Assembly (NCBI RefSeq): GCF_019049255.1
Contig: NZ_JAGMUJ010000034.1
Location: forward strand, 1-37,955
Length of the DNA: 37,955 nucleotides
From: Streptomyces sp. AC558_RSS880
GTDB taxonomy: Bacteria > Actinomycetota > Actinomycetes > Streptomycetales > Streptomycetaceae
Direction: 5' to 3'
Shown: positions 1 through 7,505 of the stretch, one piece after another
How the letters are laid out: each line of letters opens with the position of its first letter
Numbering within the stretch: position 1 is the first letter of the stretch
Program-made: the position numbers and the translations under genes
The notes under the pieces: generated by a model
What the model was told of the DNA's origin: nothing
What the model saw: the letters and a program-made list of their open reading frames with translations, nothing else
The model's database searches: none

Positions 1-72
1 CGCCTCACCGGCGAGAGCACCATCTCCTGGCGCGACCCCGCAAAGCACCATCAACCACAGATTCCGGGATGA
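1..72 (+). CDS. possible 3' end of an upstream gene
   Basis: The first frame is open from base 1 to a TGA at 70-72 and encodes 23 residues starting RLTGESTISW. This would be the tail of a gene lying off the left edge. It is too short to identify, so it is listed only to account for these bases. Confidence 0.15.
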   Translation, partial: RLTGESTISWRDPAKHHQPQIPG

Positions 73-223
73 AACAACGGGAAAAAACGACCTCTAAGAG
101 GCCGAAGCGGAGGCGTGCCGAGGGAATTATCTGCATCTGTCAAGTGCAACTGCTGGTCACAGGCCCATAGCCTGTGCAGGCATATCAGGCACGTTCCTCG
201 CCGCCGGACGCGGGAGGGTCGGC

Positions 224-514
224 ATGATGGGGACCATGGACGAGGCACCCGAACTGATCGAGGACGAGGTGAACGACCTCGGGCAGGCGGGCGCGAAGCC
301 CCAGGGGCCCGGAGCACCACCGGATGCGGGCAGACGGTCTGCACCGTCGTCGATCGGTACGAGGAGAAGACCGTGGGGCAGTTCAAGTCCGGTATCGCCG
401 CCGCCAGCATCTCGGCGTCCGTAGAGGGGACGGAGGAGATCACCCAGACCGTGGTGGTCGCCGTCGACGTGGAGGACGAGGAGTATGTCCTCCCCTGCCT
501 GTCCGCGTCCTTAA
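224..514 (+). pseudogene. RiPP precursor-like small gene, frameshifted
   Basis: An ATG with a GGGAGGG ribosome-binding site about 6 nt upstream opens an acidic leader-like start, MMGTMDEAPELIEDEVNDLG. Near bases 290-315 the coding signal (G/C in third positions) moves to another frame. That frame reads a segment with TGCGQTVC, later VEGTEEITQTVV and then VEDEEYVLPC. A TAA at 512-514 lies back in the original frame, so the simplest reading is one small gene of about 95 codons with two compensating frameshifts. The acidic leader, the Cys/Thr-rich stretch and the TfuA-like gene directly downstream suggest a peptide substrate for a YcaO/TfuA-type modification system. The family itself is not recognised, and an ordinary decayed hypothetical gene is possible. 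Confidence 0.35.
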
Positions 515-518
515 CCTG

Positions 519-566
519 GGCGCCCCTCCCATCTCGTGGGTCCCGCGGGCCCCGGGGAGGGGCGCC
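519..566 (+). terminator. inverted repeat between precursor-like gene and TfuA fragment
   Basis: The 12-base arms at 519-530 (GGCGCCCCTCCC) and 555-566 pair perfectly around a GC-rich loop. No T tract follows. A hairpin here, just after the likely end of the precursor-like gene and before the next ribosome-binding site, would act as an attenuator that gives more precursor than enzyme, as is common in RiPP operons. The role is inferred from position. Confidence 0.45.
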
Positions 567-595
567 TCTCGCACTTCACCGTGAAGGAGGCAGCA

Positions 596-775
596 GTGAC
601 TCACGTGTACGTCGGGCCGATGCTGTCGGCGTCCGAGCCCCTACTCGCCGCGCCGGGCCTGCGGGTGCTGTCGCCGGCGCACGGCGACCTGTTCGACACC
701 GCGATCTGCGGCGGCGACACGGTGGTGCTCATCGACGCGGCGTACCACCAGGGCTCCGGCAAAGTCGTCTGGTAG
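596..775 (+). pseudogene. TfuA-like protein, N-terminal fragment (59 aa)
   Basis: A GTG start follows an AAGGAGG ribosome-binding site by 5 nt. The 59 residues contain VYVGPMLS, VLSPAHGDLFDT and VVLIDAAYHQ. These match the start of TfuA-like proteins, whose pattern is a VGP.L start, a PPA.GD segment and a D..VVLIDG.FHQ segment. TfuA partners YcaO enzymes in thioamide formation and trifolitoxin-type biosynthesis. The family usually exceeds 200 residues, but here the frame ends at TAG just after SGKVVW, where insertion-sequence DNA begins. The gene is therefore truncated and the YcaO partner is missing. The family call is from recognisable motifs; the loss of function is inferred from length. 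Confidence 0.6.
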
Positions 776-823
776 CTCTGTGACGTGGGGTTTTGGGGGT
801 GTGTGAGGTACAACGCCCTCGCC

Positions 824-1170
824 ATGCCATCATCTCGCATCTGTGCACCTGCTCGCACGCCCGTCCCGGATCGTTTACTCCTTGTCGACCTGCTCCGTCG
901 GGTACCCGATCCGCGCCGGCGGCGCGGGATCCGTCACCCTGTGGGTGCGTTGATCGCGGTTGCGGTGTGCGCGGTGATGGCCGGAGCACGGAGTTTCACG
1001 GCGATCGGGGAGTGGGCCCGGGAGTCGGAGCCGTGGCTGTGAAGCAGCTGGGCCTGGTGCGGGGCTCGGTGGACGAATCGACACTGCGGCGCCTGTCCGC
1101 GAGGCTGGACGCGGACCGCCTCGACGCGATCTTGGGGGCATGGGAGGCGACGAGGGCCGCGCCCCACTCA
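824..1170 (+). pseudogene. ISAs1-family transposase, N-terminal remnant
   Basis: The ATG at 824 opens a frame with LLRRVPDPRRRRGIRH and AVMAGARSFTAIGEWAR, the hallmark N-terminal block of ISAs1 transposases. It stops at 1042. Homologous sequence then resumes in another frame with VDESTLRRLSARLDAD and LDAILGAWEATRAA, the next family block, so there is a frameshift near 1035. The catalytic DDE region is absent because the sequence runs into the distal end of CRISPR array 1. This element appears to have cut the TfuA-like gene to its left. Only the remnant is left, so it cannot be active. Confidence 0.7.
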
Positions 1171-1196
1171 ACGACCCAGAACCCAAACCGTTTCGG

Positions 1197-1528
1197 ATCA
1201 ATATGCCCTACGGGCGTTCGCTCCGGCGGAATGTGAACCAGTACAGCGGGCTGCTCCCGTTCGCCACGTTTCTATGCCCTGCGGGCGTTCGCTCCGGCGG
1301 AATACAAGGGCAAGAGCGGCAAGAAGTCGTCGGCGCCGAAGTTTTTATGCCCTACGGGCGTTCACTCCGACAGAATCCGCCACCCTCGCGACTTGGGCGT
1401 GGGTCACCTTCCTGGGCAGCTTCTATGCCCTGCGGGCGTTCGTTCCGACGGAATTTCGAGAAGCTGCACACTTGGTGCATCGAGGAGTTCGGGTTTCTAT
1501 GCCCTGCGGGCGTTCGTTCCGACGGAAT
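1197..1528 (-). CRISPR. CRISPR array 1, 5 repeats and 4 spacers
   Basis: There are 36-bp repeats at 1197-1232, 1268-1303, 1341-1376, 1419-1454 and 1493-1528. The spacers are 35, 37, 42 and 38 bp. Read on the minus strand, the repeat begins ATTCCGTCGG, contains the small stem GCCC-GCA-GGGC and ends ATAGAAAC, a typical type III 8-nt crRNA 5' tag located just after the hairpin that Cas6 would cut. The array is transcribed leftward from the leader at 1529-1682. The leader-distal repeat at 1197 is degenerate in its tag half, as expected for an old end. Middle repeats carry a few substitutions. Array 2 uses the same repeat in the opposite direction. Confidence 0.97.
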
Positions 1529-1682
1529 GCTTCCCGTCCGGCGGTGGCCGTGACCTGGAGAGATTGTGCCCGATGCGCGAGGGTGCGCGCCAGCGATCCG
1601 TCAGGGTGGTGACCTGCGTCACAGTCAACTGTGGCGGCGCGCTGACCTGCGGAAACGAGACGCGCGGGAACCGGCTTTGAGG
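1529..1682 (-). promoter_or_regulatory. leader of CRISPR array 1
   Basis: This stretch adjoins the leader-proximal repeat. Over 154 bp it matches the region before array 2 (11498-11651, opposite strand) without gaps and with about 22 differences counted by eye. A block around GCGCATCGGGCACAATCT is identical in both and could hold the -10 element (CACAAT). The leader lies between the 3' end of cas6 and the array. It contains no convincing gene. Confidence 0.8.
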
Positions 1683-1782
1683 GGCTTCTGGGCGCGGGCA
1701 TGGTCACACGAGCACGAGTGGATCGGGGGCGAGGCAGGGGGTGACCGCGGCGGCGTAACGGTGCAGACGGGGCGCAGGTCGG

Positions 1783-2532
1783 TCATCGGTGCGCCGAGCG
1801 TTCGGGGGACGAGACGTCCACGCGGGTCCAGCCGAGGCCGTGGGTGGTCTGGGCGCCGACTCCCGCGAGTTCGGCGAAGTGGGAGAGGGCGGTGAAGACG
1901 CTCGAGGCGGCGGGGGTGTTCGGGCGGCGGGGGAGCGTGAAGGTCGCGTGGCCGCGGAAGCCGATGCGGTGGCCCTGACCGAGTTCCACGGCGGCGCTGG
2001 CGATGTCGTGGGCGCTGAGGGCGACGGACGCGAGGAGGTCGGTGAGTGTCTCGTCGGACACCGGGTGGCCGGTGGCGAAGGCGTTCCAGCGGCGGGCGAG
2101 GCTTCGGTAGACGAGTTCGGGGTCGGGGAGGGGGATCCAGCGGCCGCTGCGGGAGAAGTAGGTGACGGACAGGAAGTCCACCGCCGCCCGGTGGGAGGTG
2201 GGGAGCGAGAGCAACGCCGCGTAGGGGGCTCCTTCGCCTCGGACGTCCTCGACGGTGAAGTGCTGGGAGCCGAGGCGGACCTGTTCTCCGACGAGTTTCT
2301 CCAGCGGCGGCATGGTGCGGTCGTCGAGCCAGCCGAGGGTGAACGCCGCGCACCCGGGTGCGTCGGGTGCTTCGACGAGCGGGGTGACGGAGAAGGGCTT
2401 GACCTGTCCGTGGTGGTCGGCGCCGGCGCCTTCGAGGAGTTGGCAGGCCAGTCCGTGCAGGTGGGCCGGGAGTACGTGCTTGCGGCGCGTCGCCTGGTCT
2501 GGGCGCAGGAGGAGGTGCCAGCGCTGGGGCAT
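1783..2532 (-). CDS. cas6: Cas6 crRNA-processing endoribonuclease
   Basis: This 249-residue protein has the Cas6 layout. The first ferredoxin-like half contains LPAHLHGLACQLLEG and then DHHGQVKPFSVTPL, the family's H..L...L and PFS pattern. The C-terminal glycine-rich loop is AGVGAQTTHGLGWTRV. Cas6 cuts the repeat after its hairpin to give crRNAs with an 8-nt 5' tag, here ATAGAAAC. Histidines in the N-terminal segment are candidate catalytic residues, but the exact one is not assigned. The ATG follows AGGAG by 5 nt. It is the last gene of the interference operon, 58 nt after the SAVED-like gene and about 100 bp from the leader of array 1. Length is normal for the family. Confidence 0.88.
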   Translation of the reverse strand: MPQRWHLLLRPDQATRRKHVLPAHLHGLACQLLEGAGADHHGQVKPFSVTPLVEAPDAPGCAAFTLGWLDDRTMPPLEKLVGEQVRLGSQHFTVEDVRGEGAPYAALLSLPTSHRAAVDFLSVTYFSRSGRWIPLPDPELVYRSLARRWNAFATGHPVSDETLTDLLASVALSAHDIASAAVELGQGHRIGFRGHATFTLPRRPNTPAASSVFTALSHFAELAGVGAQTTHGLGWTRVDVSSPERSAHR

Positions 2533-2590
2533 CAGGGCTCCTGGGGGTGCTGGGCGACGTGCACACCGGACAGGGTGTTGTCGTCGCCGC

Positions 2591-3733
2591 TCACGAACGG
2601 ACCCCTATCGGTGGCTTGTTGAGGAGTCGGGGGAGGTGGTGCACGACGCTGACGTCGGCGTGCCGCATGAGCCAGCCGACTGCCATGGCGATCGGCAGCG
2701 GCGGGTTCATGAACAACTGTCCCTCGACATGGTCCGCTCCGGACCGGGTCTTCCACGCGGCGCAGGCGTTGAGCCAGGTCTCGTAGATGTGGGTGGCCAT
2801 CGCCTGGAAGACCTCGGGGGTGTCGGGGAGGTCTCCCCGGACCGTGTCGAGGACGACGTGGGCTCCGCAGGGCGGCCCACAGGCTTCGATGTCTTCGGGG
2901 TCGAAGACGTAGCCGGTATGGGTGTCGTTCGTGGGCCGGCGTACTCGGCCCGTCGCGGCGACGCTTTTGGCGTCGTCCAGCATGCTCGGCGCGTCGGCCA
3001 CGCGGACGATGAGGGCCAGACGGTGCCGGTGCTCCGGGGGACAGCCGGGGTGTTCGACGATCCGCGGCGCGCTGCCGGGGGGTTCGGTGAGATAGGGCGT
3101 GATCGCGGCTCGTTGCGCGGGGTAGAGGGAGTTCCTGAGACGGTTGCTGAGAGTGACGCCCTCGACGACCGTCTCCTCGTCCGCGCGCGAGTAGTGCATG
3201 ACGGACAGCGACTGGTGGGCGTCCGCGGCGAGGCGTCGGCCGAGGAGGAAGCCGTCACCGATGGGGGCGAGGGGGTAGAGGATCACCGCACCGTCGCCGC
3301 TGTTCGCCCGGTACTCCTCGGCGCGGGCGTCGATGAGGTTGGCCACCAGGTCGATGCGGGCCGCTGCGGGGAGGGCCTCGCCGTCGGGCCTCAGCACCTT
3401 CGGTTCGATGACCAGGGTGCTGCTGTGGTTCTTGTTCGATGCCGCGGCCATCGTCCTAAGACGGGTGTCCTGGAGGTTCTGCTGAGGGAACAGCCCGATG
3501 ACGATGCCGACTCCGCGCTCACGCCGGAGGATCCAGCCGACGGTGACAACGGCAGTCATAGCGACGAAGAAGAGCAGGAAGACGACGACGTGGCCCCAGC
3601 CCGACTCCATCATCTTCTCGACGATGTTGGGTACGACGCCGAAGGCCGCGGCCGATCCCGCGAAGATCAGGATCGCGCCGAGCCCCTCGCGGCTCCTCAC
3701 GAGCCTGACCAGCTGCACGTACCAGGGATGCAT
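2591..3733 (-). CDS. two-transmembrane protein with SAVED-like sensor domain (candidate type III effector)
   Basis: The protein has 380 residues. Two hydrophobic helices at about 18-37 and 48-69 form a short membrane hairpin, followed by a cytosolic domain from about 105 to the end. That domain has ILYPLAPIGDGFLLGRRL near 151-168 and, near the end, HIYETWLNACAAW plus LFMNPPLPIAMAVGWLM. The latter resembles the C-terminal signature of SAVED domains, which bind cyclic oligonucleotides in CBASS and in type III CRISPR. It lies inside the cas operon, 29 nt after the Csx19-like gene, beside a Cas10 with an intact GGDD. The inference is that Cas10-made cyclic nucleotide binds SAVED and the TM part then perturbs the membrane, as proposed for TM-SAVED CBASS effectors. 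No nuclease or protease motif is visible. The SAVED call is from sequence pattern only. Confidence 0.65.
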   Translation of the reverse strand: MHPWYVQLVRLVRSREGLGAILIFAGSAAAFGVVPNIVEKMMESGWGHVVVFLLFFVAMTAVVTVGWILRRERGVGIVIGLFPQQNLQDTRLRTMAAASNKNHSSTLVIEPKVLRPDGEALPAAARIDLVANLIDARAEEYRANSGDGAVILYPLAPIGDGFLLGRRLAADAHQSLSVMHYSRADEETVVEGVTLSNRLRNSLYPAQRAAITPYLTEPPGSAPRIVEHPGCPPEHRHRLALIVRVADAPSMLDDAKSVAATGRVRRPTNDTHTGYVFDPEDIEACGPPCGAHVVLDTVRGDLPDTPEVFQAMATHIYETWLNACAAWKTRSGADHVEGQLFMNPPLPIAMAVGWLMRHADVSVVHHLPRLLNKPPIGVRS

Positions 3734-3762
3734 CAAGGTGTGTCGCCTTTCGGGTCCGTGCG

Positions 3763-4206
3763 TCAGGTCATGGCGCGGACGAACGTCGCCGGTGCGGGAC
3801 CGACCAGTTCGAGCAGTTCGAAGGTGAGGGTCTCGGCGGCGGCCGGGAGAGGCCCGACACGGTCGTGACCGCTCGGCCACGGAACTCCGGGACGTACGTG
3901 CACCCGCACAGCGGACTCGTCCGTCTCCTGGGGCGCGCCCTGCGTGTGGAGTGCGGCGACCAGCGCCTGGGCGCCGTCGAAACGCAGGCGCAGGCAGCGG
4001 TCCTCGGCCCAGGCCCACAGGTGGGTGGCCAACGGTGGTCGGTCGTCCGGTAGCCCGGTGGCCGGAAGGATGTGGAAGCCGTCCAGGTCGGCCCATGCGC
4101 ACGTGGTGCCGACCAGCAGGGCCCGGGCCCGGGGCCAGGGCATGCGGCCGTGGCGCTCGAGGCGGACCACGAGCGGCACGGCGGTGTGCCGGGGTTCGGT
4201 GCTCAC
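3763..4206 (-). CDS. small type III-associated protein, Csx19-like
   Basis: The 147-residue soluble protein starts at a GTG that overlaps the previous stop as GTGA, so it is translationally coupled to the Csm3-like gene. It contains ARALLVGTTCAWADLDGFHI, then THLWAWAEDRCLRLRFDG near residues 61-78, and a C-terminal LTFELLELVGPAP. Small proteins of this size with a W...DRxLRLRxDG-type strand are found next to Csx10 in III-D loci as Csx19 (TIGR03984), and position supports that call. Sequence similarity is judged only by eye. It could instead be a divergent small subunit (Cas11-like), because no Csm2 or Cmr5 homologue is otherwise present. It has no TM segment and no catalytic motif. Confidence 0.5.
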   Translation of the reverse strand: MSTEPRHTAVPLVVRLERHGRMPWPRARALLVGTTCAWADLDGFHILPATGLPDDRPPLATHLWAWAEDRCLRLRFDGAQALVAALHTQGAPQETDESAVRVHVRPGVPWPSGHDRVGPLPAAAETLTFELLELVGPAPATFVRAMT

Positions 4207-5585
4207 GCCGGGACCTCCTCGGTGGTCGTCGCGTCGAGGTGGGCGCGCAGGGCTGCCACGGCCCGGCCGCGCTGTCCGTCGAGGAAGGCGGCGGTGTCGG
4301 GGTGGGGCGCGAGGGTGCCGTAGCCGCGGGTGGTGCCGCCGCCGACGCCCAGTCGTCCGTCGGCCAGGTCGCACAGGGCCAAGAGGAGGGCGGCCCGCGC
4401 GGTCTCCGGGATCTCGCCGTCGGTACGGATGGTGAGGGTGAGGTCGCCGTCCTCGACGGTCTCCTCGGTGAACAGGGCTTCGTCGCGTGCGCCGCCGAAG
4501 ACGCGGTCGAGGGCGACGTGGTTGCGAGTGCGGATCCGGCCGCCGTGGAGAGGCGTGTCGGTGAAGAGCAGCCGGCCGCGCGCGCCGATGCTCCTTCGGC
4601 GTTCCTCGTCGGGGGTGTCGTCGTGAGCGCCGGACTTCTCGGTCCAGCCGAAGGCGACGCAGATGTCGCAGTCGCCGCAGAGGCCGGCTCCGCCGACCGA
4701 GACGCAGACGTCGGCGCCAACGGACCGGAGGACGAACTCGCAGCGGGCGCGCAGAACGCCCTTCCACATGGTGCCAGGGACGAGCGGGAGCCCGTCGGTG
4801 CCGCGGAGCACGGTGGCAACGCCGGTCCGGTTCGTACGCTCCAGGCGTTCCCCGGACCCGATGTGCAGGGCGTCGGCGACGCGGAAGCGCAAGGGATGGT
4901 CGAACAGAGGTGGGGCTGGCGTCGCGCCGCCGCGCTCGGCGTGGTCGTACACGACGGTGGCACGGTCGTCGACCAGATCCGGGCCACCGCTCAGCAACCA
5001 GGCGCTCACCCCTTCGGCGGTGCCGAGGTCGATGCCGCGGTGCAGGACCCGCAGCAACCGGGCGTGGCCGTATCCGGTGGTGCGGCCGCCTCCGATGTAG
5101 GGGCGCCACGTGGTCAGGCGGTCGATGAACGTGTCGACCACGGCGGACCGGACCATGTCGGTGTCGATGCGCAGCCACACCAGCAGCTTCGTCCCTGCGG
5201 GCAGGAGTTCGCGGCTGTGCAGGGTGTTCTCCTGGGCGGCGGCCCTGTGCCGGTCGACGGCGGTGCGCCGCCGGACGGTGCGCTCCACGACGGGCAGCTC
5301 CAGGCGGGTGCCGAGGACACGGACGGTGGAGGCGACGACCTTGGTGGCAGCGCCGTCCTCCGCCTGCTCCACGGTCCCGAAGAGCGTCTCGCGCTCGTCC
5401 TCGGGAGTGTGGTCGCGCAAGGAGCCGGCGAGTGAGGTTCCCGGCACGTACGGGTTGCCCCAGCCGTCGGTGGCGATGGGCAGGTCGGGGCGCAGGACGG
5501 AGCCGATGGTGAGGCTCTCCGGGGCAGTCACACCGCCGGGTGTGGTGAGTTCGAGTTCGGCGCGCAGCAGGTGGATGACGCTCAT
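4203..5585 (-). CDS. tandem Csm3/Cas7-like RAMP protein (two fused domains)
   Basis: The 460 residues hold two RAMP copies. Copy 1 (about 1-200) has SLTIGSVLRPDLPI, NPYVPGTSLAGSLRD, TAVDRHRAAAQENTLHSREL and the glycine loop IGGGRTTGYGHARL at 164-177. Copy 2 (about 225-460) has ALHIGSGERLER, LPLVPGTMWKGVLR, ALDRVFGGARDEALF and the loop VGGGTTRGYGTLA at 414-426. Asp34 aligns by eye with the Csm3 catalytic Asp that cuts target RNA every 6 nt; copy 2 seems to lack it. Four cysteines (C294, C303, C306, C309) suggest a zinc site. As a backbone subunit it would bind crRNA. The ATG overlaps the csx10 stop as ATGA. Single Csm3 proteins are about 220 residues, so this is a fusion. Confidence 0.8.
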   Translation of the reverse strand: MSVIHLLRAELELTTPGGVTAPESLTIGSVLRPDLPIATDGWGNPYVPGTSLAGSLRDHTPEDERETLFGTVEQAEDGAATKVVASTVRVLGTRLELPVVERTVRRRTAVDRHRAAAQENTLHSRELLPAGTKLLVWLRIDTDMVRSAVVDTFIDRLTTWRPYIGGGRTTGYGHARLLRVLHRGIDLGTAEGVSAWLLSGGPDLVDDRATVVYDHAERGGATPAPPLFDHPLRFRVADALHIGSGERLERTNRTGVATVLRGTDGLPLVPGTMWKGVLRARCEFVLRSVGADVCVSVGGAGLCGDCDICVAFGWTEKSGAHDDTPDEERRRSIGARGRLLFTDTPLHGGRIRTRNHVALDRVFGGARDEALFTEETVEDGDLTLTIRTDGEIPETARAALLLALCDLADGRLGVGGGTTRGYGTLAPHPDTAAFLDGQRGRAVAALRAHLDATTTEEVPA

Positions 5586-6940
5586 GACCGTCGGCTCGCC
5601 TCCCCGAGCCGGCGCAGCGCGTCCAGCCGCCGCAGGGTTCGGTCCAGGACGTCGACGGGGGCGGAGATCAGCATGCGCTCGATGTCGTCCTTCTGGTCCT
5701 GTGTCAGGTTCCGCAGCCGCGGGCGGCTGAGGATGTCGGTGCCCGCGCGGGCACCGGTCGCGTCGAGTTCCTCGAGGAACGGGCGGAGCTGGTCGCAGAA
5801 CCACGCACTGTGTCCGGTCCGCTCCAGCAGTTCTGCGTAGGCCACGGCCGGGTCCGCCGACGCCTCGGGAGCCGCCGTCGCGACGGGTACGCTGGGCGGC
5901 GACCAGGCGCGCGTGTCCGCCGTGAGAGCGCCGAAACCCTCGTTGCGGCGCAGCCCGATGCCCCGCCGAGTGAGTGCGCGGAGCCGTTCCGGGGCGGGCG
6001 GCCGGTCGAAGGCCAGGAGGAGGACCGTGCCGGGGCCGACCGCGAGTTCGACGGGTTTGGGCAGGTTGGAGGCGGCGTGCCAGCCACCCACCCGCTCGCG
6101 CCGGGTCCACACGCGCTGCACCGCGGCGATCCGGGTGCCCAGCACCTCGGACAGTTCCTCGTCGAGTGCGTGCCGCAGCGCTTCCCGGTCGGCCGGATCG
6201 AGCGGGAGGCCGCTCGCGTCGGCGAGCACCGCCGGGCCGAGCAGCCGCAGCGCGACGGAGGTGCCGGTGTCCAGGGGCTGCGGCGCCACCGTACGGGCCG
6301 AGTAGGTGACGCCGCCGTGGGTGCCGCGGCGTCCGCCCAGCCGCAGGCCGCGCCGCTGCTGAAGCCAGGCTGCCGCGCCGGGCGGGAGGTCTGGCCCCGG
6401 CGTGATGCTCCCGTGGAACCGGCGTGGGACGCCGGCGGCGTCCCGGTGCGACAGGGCGCGGCGGGTGAACAGCTGGCCGTCCGCCGCCACTTGGGTTCCG
6501 TCGTCGATCTGCAGGTGCGTACTCTGCACGACCAGCCGGCGGCCGGACGCGCCGAAGAACTCGACCTCACCACGTCCCGCGGCAAGCGGACCGCCACAGG
6601 CATCGCAGGCCGCCGGCATCTCGTCGCCGGGGAACGCCGCGTCGACGTGGACGCCTTCGCATCCCTGGTACTTGCAGCGCAGCACGGACAGCGGCACGAT
6701 CGCCGACCCGTCGGCGAAGAGCGACCCGAAGAGGGTGTCGCTCTCGAACAGGGCGATGAACTCCTCCCTCAGCTCGGGTGAGACCTTCGTCGGCAGCCCG
6801 TGGTCGCGGATCCAGGCCGCGGCGAGCGCACCGCGCAGGGCGGATCCGGGCACGTGCAGCTGTGTCTCCGTCGGCGCCGTGCCCGTCGGGCGGACGCCGA
6901 GGGCCAGGGGCTGGTGTGCGGTCAGGCGGACGTCAAGCAC
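5582..6940 (-). CDS. csx10: Csx10-family RAMP protein (type III-D marker)
   Basis: The GTG start follows GGAGGAA by 5 nt and sits 8 bp inside the previous gene; no in-frame ATG fits as well. The 452 residues form a two-RAMP protein. The N-terminal part has LHVPGSALRGALAAAWIRDH and DTLFGSLFADG. A C89/C94/C112/C115 cluster is a likely zinc site. Further in are the loop LRLGGRRGTHGGVTY at about 199-213 and the C-terminal loop GIGLRRNEGFGAL at 327-339, which is typical of Csx10. Csx10 acts as the Cas5-like subunit that caps the crRNA tag next to Cas10. Its presence is the main reason for calling the locus III-D. The remaining roughly 100 residues form a charged helical tail. Confidence 0.85.
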   Translation of the reverse strand: MLDVRLTAHQPLALGVRPTGTAPTETQLHVPGSALRGALAAAWIRDHGLPTKVSPELREEFIALFESDTLFGSLFADGSAIVPLSVLRCKYQGCEGVHVDAAFPGDEMPAACDACGGPLAAGRGEVEFFGASGRRLVVQSTHLQIDDGTQVAADGQLFTRRALSHRDAAGVPRRFHGSITPGPDLPPGAAAWLQQRRGLRLGGRRGTHGGVTYSARTVAPQPLDTGTSVALRLLGPAVLADASGLPLDPADREALRHALDEELSEVLGTRIAAVQRVWTRRERVGGWHAASNLPKPVELAVGPGTVLLLAFDRPPAPERLRALTRRGIGLRRNEGFGALTADTRAWSPPSVPVATAAPEASADPAVAYAELLERTGHSAWFCDQLRPFLEELDATGARAGTDILSRPRLRNLTQDQKDDIERMLISAPVDVLDRTLRRLDALRRLGEASRRS

Positions 6941-7505
6941 GGTGCTTCCTCCACTGCTCGGTGAGCGCGGTGAAGCGGGCGACCAGGGCCTCGTCGAGGT
7001 CGGGGTCGGCGGTGGCGCACTGCACCCAGCCCAGGCCGCGGCGCCGGTCGGCACCGACGGAGTGGATCCCGGCCGCGGCGCAGGCGAGCACGGTCAGGTG
7101 GTCGTCCTCGGACATCCCGGGCCCCGGGCTCTCGGGGAGCAGGCCGTGGCGGGTGACGGAGAACTCGGCGGTGCGAGCCCACACCTCCTCGCCGTACATG
7201 AGGTGGTGGCGGGTGGCTGCTCCGGTCTTCTCGTCGATGCGCACACGGGCACGTACGGCGATGGTCGGCTCCTCGGCGAAGACGGCGGACTCCCACGACC
7301 AGGCCGTGGGCTGCCTGGGGCTGCCGAAGACCGTCCTCACGAGGTCGGGCAGGTCAGGCACCAGGCGCTCGGCGGAACGGCGCATGACGCCCTTGAGGGT
7401 GGAGGCGGGCAGCAGGTTCTCCGGGTCGACCGTCGCGTCGATTCCCGGGCGCCCTTGACCGGTCGAGACACGGAACGGGCCGTGGAAGGTCATCGTCACG
7501 CGCAT
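6933..7505 (-). CDS. short RAMP (Cas7/Csm3-like) subunit
   Basis: The protein has 190 residues. It opens MRVTMTFHGPFRVSTGQGRP and continues with NLLPASTLKGVMRRSAERLV, the standard first RAMP motif. It ends with the glycine-rich loop GADRRRGLGWVQ at 151-162. The ATG lies 10 bp inside the cas10 3' end, and a longer upstream frame is only cas10 read in the wrong frame. It is probably one backbone subunit of the III-D complex. An Asp in the GIDATV segment (residue 23) is a possible catalytic residue by analogy with Csm3, but the alignment is uncertain. It is shorter than usual Csm3 and has no zinc cysteines. Confidence 0.75.
   Translation of the reverse strand: MRVTMTFHGPFRVSTGQGRPGIDATVDPENLLPASTLKGVMRRSAERLVPDLPDLVRTVFGSPRQPTAWSWESAVFAEEPTIAVRARVRIDEKTGAATRHHLMYGEEVWARTAEFSVTRHGLLPESPGPGMSEDDHLTVLACAAAGIHSVGADRRRGLGWVQCATADPDLDEALVARFTALTEQWRKHRA

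Noticed and set aside
1140..1612. Open frames across array 1 reading repeated CGRSLRRN/ALRAF peptides
   Set aside because: They are translations of CRISPR repeats and spacers, with no ribosome-binding site.
2591..3733. Alternative reading of the membrane protein as a Csx23- or Cam1-type effector
   Set aside because: Those have different membrane and sensor layouts (a single CARF or a small cyclic-nucleotide binding domain). The long C-terminal domain with PPLPIAMAVG fits SAVED better, although this is by eye.
3734..4987. N-terminal half of a 798-aa minus frame ending at 2591
   Set aside because: It reads the Csm3-like and Csx19-like genes in a wrong frame. The SAVED-like gene starts at the ATG at 3733, where the TM helices begin.
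2255..5435. Plus-strand frames of 537 and 494 aa opposite the cas genes
   Set aside because: They are antisense shadows caused by high GC; all known motifs and overlaps support the minus-strand genes.
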